Shown in pieces: positions 58,192 through 64,000 of a stretch of DNA of 64,000 bases. A program made the translations under genes and the position numbers. The notes under the pieces were generated by a model that saw only the letters and a list, made by a program, of their open reading frames with translations, was not told the origin of the DNA and did no database searches. Each line of letters opens with the position of its first letter. The stretch's first letter is position 1. Source of the DNA: Streptomyces sp. AC1-42W. GTDB taxonomy: Bacteria; Actinomycetota; Actinomycetes; Streptomycetales; Streptomycetaceae. Location of the stretch: NCBI RefSeq assembly GCF_003248355.1, contig NZ_QKWY01000002.1, forward strand, positions 620,001 to 684,000, read 5' to 3'.

Positions 58192-60365
58192 CTGCCGGGG
58201 TTCCGCGTCCGCCGCAGCCACGGGCCGAACTCGCTGTCCAGGACCAGCCGTCCGAGCTTGCGGTACTCCGCCAGCACCGCGGTGACCAGCTGGTCCGTGT
58301 CCAGCGGGCGGCCCGAGTCCGCCGCCTGGTACGCGGCGGTCACCGCGCACGCCCGGATCGAGCCGCCCGTCAGCTCGAACCGCTCCGCGCACGTCGGCAG
58401 GTCCAGGTCCGGGGCGCGGGGGATCTCCGTACCGAGGCAGCGTTCCCACAGGGCGAGCCGCTGTTCGGCGTTGGGCACGGGGAAGTCCGCGACCACGTCC
58501 AGCCGGCGGGTGAACGCCTCGTCCAGGTTGGCCCGCAGGTTCGTCGTGAGGACGGCGATGCCGTCGAAGGACTCGATGCGCTGGAGCAGATAGGCCGACT
58601 CCACGTTGGCGTGCCGGTCCTGCGCGTCCTTGACCTGCGAGCGCTTCCCGAAGACGGCGTCCGCCTCGTCGAACAGCAGCACCGCGTTGACGTCGGACGC
58701 CTCCGTGAAGATCCGCTCCAGGTTCTTCTCGGTCTCCCCGACGTACTTGTCCACCACGGACGACAGGTCCACGACGTACAGCTCCATGCCCAGGTCCGCC
58801 GCGATCACCTCCGCCGACATGGTCTTGCCCGTCCCGGACTCCCCGGCGAACAGTGCGACGATCCCGCGCCCCCGGCCGCCGCCCGGCCGCATCCGCCACC
58901 GGCCCAGCACCTGGTCGCGGTGGCGGGCGCGCAGCGCCAGGTCGGACAGCTGGCGGCGGGTCGCCGGGGGCAGCACCAGGTCGTCCCAGCCGACCGCGGG
59001 CTCGATGCGGCGGGCGAGCCGGGCCAGCCCGGCCCCGTTCTGCGCGCGTACGGCCGTGCGCAGGTCGCCCGCGGCGACCGGGCGGCCCTCCAGGGCGGCC
59101 AGCCGGGACGCCACGGTGGCGGCGCGGCGGATCTGCGCACTGTCCAGCCGGTACGCGCGGATGGCGTCCACCAGTTCGGCGTCGTCGCCGGCGGACCCGG
59201 TGCCGACAGCCGTCCCGTCGTCGGCACCCGCGCCCACCCCCGCGCCCATGCCCATGCCCGCGCCCGCGTCGGCGAGTGCGCCGCGCCAGCGCCGTATCGC
59301 GTCGGCCGGGTCCGCCGGGGCGACCGGGATCGTCACCGGGCTCTCGGCCGCCCACAGCGGGTCCCAGTTCTTCTTCCCGTACAGCAGCAGCGGCGCCCCG
59401 CCGCCGGCCGCCGCGCACAGGGCGCCGAGCAGCGCGGCGCCCTTGGGCCGCTCCGGGGCGAGGGTCTCCAGCGGGCCCAGGACGAGCCCGGCGCCGCTCA
59501 GCCGCGCCTCGGTCGCCAGGACGCGCACGGCCAGGTCCGGTTCGGACGCCGCCGCCAGCGCGGCCGCGTCCACGACGAGCGGGCGCAGCCCGGCCGCGGC
59601 GAGCGCGCCCGCGGCGAGGCGGGCCGGGTCGCCGCCCCGGTCCAGGAGGTGCACGAGACCGCTGCCGGTGCCGGCCGCCGCCGCGACGCGCCGGGTCACC
59701 GGGCAGCCGCCGGGCCCGTCCGGCCCGTCCGGCGGCGCGGCCACCCGCACCAGGCCGTGCGCCCGCGCGTCCACCTCGTCGTCGCCGAGCAGATGCGCGG
59801 TGACCCGGTCCGGGACGCGCAGCACCCGCGACAGCAGCGGGCGTTCGGGCTCCAGGATCTCCACCAGACCGGCCGCGACGAGCGGCGCGGACGGCGAGAA
59901 CCGGAACCGGCCGGGGCCCGCGCCGGGCAGGCCGCACAGTTCGAGGGCCAGGCCGATCGTGGCCCGGCGCCGGGTCAGGTCGTCGTTGAGATAGCCGTAC
60001 AGCCGCTCGAACCGGGCGTCGATGTCCGGGGCCATGGCGACCAGCAGGAGATCGACGTCGGGCCCGGCCAGACCGAACCGGGCCACCAGCGCGCCGATTC
60101 GGCCACCCTCCGGCGACGGCCCCGGGTCCTGCGGCCCGTATCCGGGGACGGGCCGGAACGCGTCGCGCGAGTCCAGCACCCGTTCGGCGGCGGCGGGCGT
60201 GAGGTACTGCCCCAGGAACGGATCGTCCGGCTCCGGATCGACCTCGCGGCGCAGGGCGACCGCGATCCGCACCCGCCGCTCGACCTCCCCGAGCCGCGCC
60301 CAGAGTTCGGCGACGGCCGCGTCCGGCCCGTCGAGCCCGGCGGGCGTCTGCTGTACGGCGGTCAC
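58179..60365 (-). CDS. AAA+ ATPase of a contractile injection system (Cis15/Afp15-like)
   Basis: The 728-residue protein has an N-terminal degenerate ATPase-like half (PQDPGPSPEGG..., RVPDRVTAHLLGDDEVD, GSGLVHLLDRGGDPARLAAGALAAAGLRPLVVDAAALAAA) and a C-terminal AAA+ module: Walker A GESGTGKT (508-515), Walker B LLFDEAD (563-569), sensor/Arg LTTNLRANLDEAFTRRLDVVADF. This two-part form is the ATPase of eCIS/PVC loci. A Gly/Ala/Met insert at ~380 is low complexity. GTG 60365 with GGAGG 9 nt upstream. It lies directly downstream of DUF4255. Confidence 0.9.
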   Translation of the reverse strand: MTAVQQTPAGLDGPDAAVAELWARLGEVERRVRIAVALRREVDPEPDDPFLGQYLTPAAAERVLDSRDAFRPVPGYGPQDPGPSPEGGRIGALVARFGLAGPDVDLLLVAMAPDIDARFERLYGYLNDDLTRRRATIGLALELCGLPGAGPGRFRFSPSAPLVAAGLVEILEPERPLLSRVLRVPDRVTAHLLGDDEVDARAHGLVRVAAPPDGPDGPGGCPVTRRVAAAAGTGSGLVHLLDRGGDPARLAAGALAAAGLRPLVVDAAALAAASEPDLAVRVLATEARLSGAGLVLGPLETLAPERPKGAALLGALCAAAGGGAPLLLYGKKNWDPLWAAESPVTIPVAPADPADAIRRWRGALADAGAGMGMGAGVGAGADDGTAVGTGSAGDDAELVDAIRAYRLDSAQIRRAATVASRLAALEGRPVAAGDLRTAVRAQNGAGLARLARRIEPAVGWDDLVLPPATRRQLSDLALRARHRDQVLGRWRMRPGGGRGRGIVALFAGESGTGKTMSAEVIAADLGMELYVVDLSSVVDKYVGETEKNLERIFTEASDVNAVLLFDEADAVFGKRSQVKDAQDRHANVESAYLLQRIESFDGIAVLTTNLRANLDEAFTRRLDVVADFPVPNAEQRLALWERCLGTEIPRAPDLDLPTCAERFELTGGSIRACAVTAAYQAADSGRPLDTDQLVTAVLAEYRKLGRLVLDSEFGPWLRRTRNPGSGGR

Positions 60366-60402
60366 CGGGTGCCGCCTCCGTACAGGTCGCCGCGTACGGT
60401 CC

Positions 60403-61131
60403 TCATCGCAACCCGCTCCCGCTCCCGCTTCCGCCCCCGCGCCTGCGCCGGCCCGGCGGCAACTGCCGTTCGCGTTCGGCCGCGAAACCCTCGCCCCGCC
60501 GGTCCGGCGCGCCGTTCTCGTAGCGCAGCCGGCGGCCCGGGTCGGTCGCCTCGCCGTCCACGGCGGCGGCCGTGCGCACCACCAGGCCCTCCGTGACCGG
60601 CGGCCCGACCGGTTCCAGCTCGCCGGAGAGCGGCGCCCAGACCCGCAGGTCGATGGCGGCCTTCAGCTCGCCGCCCAGCGCCGACCACACGTCCACCGTG
60701 GAGGGGCGGTCGCCCGAACCGGCCGACGCGGCCTCCATCTCGACCGTGAGGCCGAGTTCGGCGAGGCTGCCCGTGAGCATCCGCTCGGGAAGCGCGCTCG
60801 TCCGGATCAGACAGCGCAACACCTCGGAGAGCAGCCGGTGTTCGTCCTGGGGGCGGTTGGTCCAGGCGGTCACCAGGTACGTCAGCTCGAACCAGCGGGC
60901 GGGTGCGCGGCGGCCGGTGACGACGCCCTCCCCGTCGTACTCCTCGGCCGTGCCGCTGCGGCGGCGCGCCGCGTCCTCGCGGATGCCGTACAGGAACACG
61001 CTCACCGTGGGGGCGTTGCGCCGCGCCGACCAGTCCTTTGTCGGGGCGTCGAAGACCAGCTCGACGCCGCTGTCCTGGAGTCCGGCGTCGACCAGCAGCA
61101 GCCGCAGCCCCTCGTCGACCTCGTGGATCAC
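60403..61131 (-). CDS. DUF4255 protein (Pvc16/Afp16 N-terminal family, CIS cap)
   Basis: The 242-residue protein has the DUF4255 pattern: MIHEVDEGLRLLLVDAGLQDSGVELVFDAPTKDWSARRNAPTVSVFLYGIREDAARR, then RWFELTYLVTAWTNRPQDEHRLLSEVLRCL. In phage-tail-like particles it is the terminator or cap that binds the tube and sheath ends. The Gly/Arg/Ser tail is unstructured. GTG start overlaps the upstream TGA (GTGA). Confidence 0.9.
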   Translation of the reverse strand: MIHEVDEGLRLLLVDAGLQDSGVELVFDAPTKDWSARRNAPTVSVFLYGIREDAARRRSGTAEEYDGEGVVTGRRAPARWFELTYLVTAWTNRPQDEHRLLSEVLRCLIRTSALPERMLTGSLAELGLTVEMEAASAGSGDRPSTVDVWSALGGELKAAIDLRVWAPLSGELEPVGPPVTEGLVVRTAAAVDGEATDPGRRLRYENGAPDRRGEGFAAERERQLPPGRRRRGGGSGSGSGLR

Positions 61132-64000
61132 CGGCGCCCCATCTCGTCCGGCGGCACCAGGTTGCCCGTGACCACCAGGAAGTCCGTGTCCACCGGCGAG
61201 AAGCCGGGGCCGGACGCGATGATGGTGCGCGGCCCGGTCCGGTCCTTGACCATGATCAGCAGCTGGGCGATGAACGTCCCGTCACCGGCCGGCCGGGTGG
61301 GCGCGGCGGCGGCCGTGATGCCGGGCTTCCAGGTGAGTTTCACCGGCACACCGGGCGGGAAGTCCTTGCCGCGCACCGAGGTCACGAAGCCGGGCTTGCC
61401 GACCTCGGGCACGGACACGATGCGCGGCTGGAGGATGCGCAGCGGGATGCGCGAGACGTTGTCGCCCCGGTCCGCGTCGGTGCCGCTGGTGGTCAGGGTC
61501 GCGGTGATGGTGGTGCGCAGGGCGCGGTCCGGGGCGAGCACCACCCGCAGCACCGACGAGGCGCCCGGCGCCAGGTCGGCCAGCCCGCACACCCCGCCCG
61601 AGCAGCCGGCCGGGAGCGTGTCCACGGGGATGCGGGCGGGCAGCCCGAGCCGCAGCCGCAACCCGGTCGCCACGGCGTTCTTCCCGTTGCGCACGGTGTA
61701 CGTCACCACGACGCGTCCGCCGACGTAGCCGGGGCTCGGCTGCGCCCGTACGACGACGCCGGGTCCGGCCTCGGGTTCGGGCGCGGGCGGTTCGGCGGGC
61801 GGCTGGGGGGCGGGCGGCCGGGGTGTCGGGAACGTGGGCGGGTCGGCCGGTCCGGGGGTGGGCGCGGGCGGCCGGGGTGTGGTGCGGACCCGGACGTCCG
61901 TGCCGGTGGCGTTGTCGGTGGGGTTCGGGTCGAGGACGGTGCCGGTGACGGACCAGCCGAGCTGCCAGGGGCCGTCCGTGACGCCGGTGAGCCGTGCGGT
62001 GATCTCCACCCGGGCGCCGGGTTCGAGGAGCCCCAGGTCGCAGGTCGGCGTCCCCGCGTCGCAGGTGCCCCGGGTGCTGGTCAGCTCCTCCAGGCGGACG
62101 CCCGGCGGGAGGTCGGCGACGAACGTGGTGCCGGGCGAGGGGGCCGGGCCCCGGTTGGTGACGGTGACGGTGACGTCCACCGATGAGCCGCTCTCCACGG
62201 CGGGGAGGGTGGGCGGCGCGGTGACCGTCAGGTCCACCTTCCACTGGAACGCCGGCTCCTTCTGGCGGCCGGGCAGCTCCGCGGTGAGCGGGGTCAGGGT
62301 GCCGGTCGCCAGGTCGAGCTGGGACAGCTGCTCGGGGGAGTTCGGCGCCCTGCCCCGGCGGTGGCTGAGGACCAGCCGGGAGGCGTCCGGCGACCAGGCC
62401 ACGTCACGCGGCTGGTACGGGCCGGTCGTCTCGACGTCCGGGATCTTCGCGCCGCACGCGGCGGGGTCGTCGCGCCGGTCGGACGGCAGCACGACCCGGC
62501 AGTTCTCGCCCTTGGGCGAGGTGACGACGACACTGGCCCGCTGGTTGATCTGGTCGGCGCGGTCCTTGCGGTTGAAGGCGATGGAGGCGCCGTCCGGCGA
62601 GAACGCGGGGCTGTCGTCGATGACCTTGCACTCGCCGGGGCAGGCGGTGGCGCTGAGGTCGTGCTGGTCGGCCAGGTCGCCCACCGGGGCCGTCCAGACG
62701 TGCTTGATGCCGCCGAGGCCCCGGATCACCTGGTTGCGGGTGAAGGCGATCAGGGTGCCGTCCGAGGACCAGGCGGGCTGCGCGTCGGAGCCCTGCACCT
62801 GGTCCGCGGGCGGGACGACCCGGCCGGTGACGCGGCCGGTGGCCCGACCGGTGTCGACGTCCGCGATCAGTACCCGGCTCGTGCGGACGCCGTCCGCGCC
62901 TGGTGTGGAGCGCGTGAACACCAGCCGGGTGCCGTCGGGTGAGAACGCGGGGTCGGTGTCCCAGTCGCTCGGGCCCCGCCCCAGGTCCAGCGCCTTCGCG
63001 TGCTCGCCCTCGGTGTCGGTGAGCCAGATCCGCTGGATGCGCTGCCCGTTGTCCGTCTCGAACCGGGTCACGGCGATCTGCCGTCCGTCCGGGGTGTACG
63101 TCTGCCGCTCGGTCCAGGGGTCGTAGCCCTCGCCCGGATGGAACAGCGGGTCGTCGGCGGGGTCGTCGCTGGTGTTGTCCTTGGCCTTCGGGTCCTCGCG
63201 CAGCACGTCGAGCCGGAGGTCGCGGGGGTCGGAGCCGTCCTGCCGCATGTCCTGGAGGGTGACGAGCGCGGCGTCCTTCGTGGTACGGCGGGTGACGACC
63301 GGGACCGGGGCGCCGGCCGGCCCGAGCACCGCCGGCGGCCCGACCTCGCGGTCCTCGTCGAGGACCATCTTCGGGTCGGGGCCGCCGATGGACGTGAGCC
63401 GGTAGACGTGGTCGTAGACGGAGCACCCGCAGTCCGTGTTCGGGCTGAGGAAGTACAGCCCCTCGCCGTCCGGCAGCCAGGCCGCCGACCGGGTGCCCCA
63501 GTCGGCGCCGAGGCCGGCGAAGACCTCACGCCCCTTCCCCGCCTCGTCCGAGACCCGCAGCCGGTGGCCGGTGTCCGTGTCGGAGGTCGGCTCGACGTGC
63601 AGCGTGTAGACGACGCGGGACCGGTGGGCGGCGTCGTTCAGCGGGTTCCACTCGGGCTCGTCCGCGTCGCCCTGCGTGCTGTCGCTGAGGCAGGTCACCG
63701 GGCCGCCGGCCAGGTCGCGTGCGTAGACCTGGGTACCGGGCTCGGGGCCGCCGTCGCTCGCGTACGCGATCCGCTTGCCGTCCGGGGAGAGCGTCGGGGA
63801 CGTCTCGTTCGCGGCCGTGTCCGTCAACCGCTGCGGCTCGCCGCCGGTCACCTTCACCGACCACAGGTCCCGCTGCCCGGTGTCGTCGGCGGAGTCGAAC
63901 ACCACCGTCTGCCCGTCCACCGACAGTTCGGGGTGCGCGGCGTCCATGCCGGAGGTCAGCCTGCGTACGTCGCCCTTCGCGTCGCGTACGTACACCTGCG
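61128..64000 (-). CDS. Large WD40/TolB-like beta-propeller protein with DUF11 and IPT-like domains (partial)
   Basis: The start lies beyond the right edge; ~957 residues are seen. The N-terminal ~600 carry PD40 repeats (SPTLSPDGKRIAYASD, DPAFSPDGTRLVFTRS, QPAWSSDGTLIAFTRN, SPAFSPDGASIAFNRK). Then come two DUF11-type Ig-like domains (TVTVTNRGPAPSPGTTFVADLPPGVRLEEL; TYTVRNGKNAVATGLRLRL), a Pro-rich linker and a C-terminal IPT-like domain (KPGFVTSVRGKDFPPGVPVKLTWKPG). Coupled to DUF4255 by a 4-nt overlap. It probably belongs to the injection system locus. Confidence 0.85.
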   Translation of the reverse strand, partial: QVYVRDAKGDVRRLTSGMDAAHPELSVDGQTVVFDSADDTGQRDLWSVKVTGGEPQRLTDTAANETSPTLSPDGKRIAYASDGGPEPGTQVYARDLAGGPVTCLSDSTQGDADEPEWNPLNDAAHRSRVVYTLHVEPTSDTDTGHRLRVSDEAGKGREVFAGLGADWGTRSAAWLPDGEGLYFLSPNTDCGCSVYDHVYRLTSIGGPDPKMVLDEDREVGPPAVLGPAGAPVPVVTRRTTKDAALVTLQDMRQDGSDPRDLRLDVLREDPKAKDNTSDDPADDPLFHPGEGYDPWTERQTYTPDGRQIAVTRFETDNGQRIQRIWLTDTEGEHAKALDLGRGPSDWDTDPAFSPDGTRLVFTRSTPGADGVRTSRVLIADVDTGRATGRVTGRVVPPADQVQGSDAQPAWSSDGTLIAFTRNQVIRGLGGIKHVWTAPVGDLADQHDLSATACPGECKVIDDSPAFSPDGASIAFNRKDRADQINQRASVVVTSPKGENCRVVLPSDRRDDPAACGAKIPDVETTGPYQPRDVAWSPDASRLVLSHRRGRAPNSPEQLSQLDLATGTLTPLTAELPGRQKEPAFQWKVDLTVTAPPTLPAVESGSSVDVTVTVTNRGPAPSPGTTFVADLPPGVRLEELTSTRGTCDAGTPTCDLGLLEPGARVEITARLTGVTDGPWQLGWSVTGTVLDPNPTDNATGTDVRVRTTPRPPAPTPGPADPPTFPTPRPPAPQPPAEPPAPEPEAGPGVVVRAQPSPGYVGGRVVVTYTVRNGKNAVATGLRLRLGLPARIPVDTLPAGCSGGVCGLADLAPGASSVLRVVLAPDRALRTTITATLTTSGTDADRGDNVSRIPLRILQPRIVSVPEVGKPGFVTSVRGKDFPPGVPVKLTWKPGITAAAAPTRPAGDGTFIAQLLIMVKDRTGPRTIIASGPGFSPVDTDFLVVTGNLVPPDEMGRR

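Noticed and set aside
58154..58285. Continuation of the tnpA frame to 58285
   Set aside because: It reads antisense through the ATPase C-terminus and has no TnpA similarity.

Overview
The window is very GC-rich DNA with strong third-position GC bias, many GTG starts, GTGA/ATGA stop-start overlaps, leaderless promoters, XRE/DUF397/ATP-binding regulatory trios, a DmdR-type iron repressor and the edge of a Streptomyces-type contractile injection locus. It is almost certainly a Streptomyces chromosome (established family knowledge plus gene content; no database search was possible).

Layout. 0-4.8 kb: the end of a CoA ligase, a lower-GC islet (an unrecognised 471-aa protein with a TTG start, and a small membrane peptide), an Uma2-type protein, and a MerR regulator divergent from an SDR through a textbook MerR operator. 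4.8-8.4 kb: a radical SAM / CYTH / ATP-binding operon divergent from an XRE-DUF397 pair. 8.4-20.4 kb: housekeeping and conserved Streptomyces genes (LysE exporter, phosphoesterase, CGNR regulator, GNATs, toxin-antitoxin pair, enoyl-CoA hydratase-TetR operon, type II thioesterase). 20.4-25.7 kb: citrate synthase / pdxH, a structured small-RNA candidate, a SIS protein, the DmdR1-like repressor and a hydrolase. 25.7-42 kb: ABC exporter, primase-polymerase-like protein, NsdA-like TPR regulator, Ser/Thr-kinase-substrate-like membrane protein, solute-binding lipoprotein, purU, sigma/anti-sigma-like pair, STAS protein, EF-hand protein, GlxA-type regulator with MFS exporter, HIT protein.

42.3-52.7 kb is the most distinctive part. 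A DUF6879 protein and an XRE-TPR regulator flank a nine-gene, mostly translationally coupled operon: Sir2-like NAD-binding protein, class IV PLP aminotransferase, HAD phosphatase (frameshifted here), two GT-B glycosyltransferases, inositol-monophosphatase-like phosphatase, methyltransferase, APH-type kinase and NUDIX hydrolase. It is preceded by a set of inverted repeats sharing the half-site GCAGCAC. It looks like a dedicated small-molecule (glycosylated, methylated, phosphorylated) pathway that I cannot match to a described system.

52.7-64 kb: an OxlT-like MFS transporter, a membrane protein and a flavin monooxygenase, then an IS200/IS605 element with intact TnpB and truncated TnpA abutting the end of a contractile injection system locus (AAA+ ATPase, DUF4255 cap protein and a large beta-propeller protein that runs off the window).
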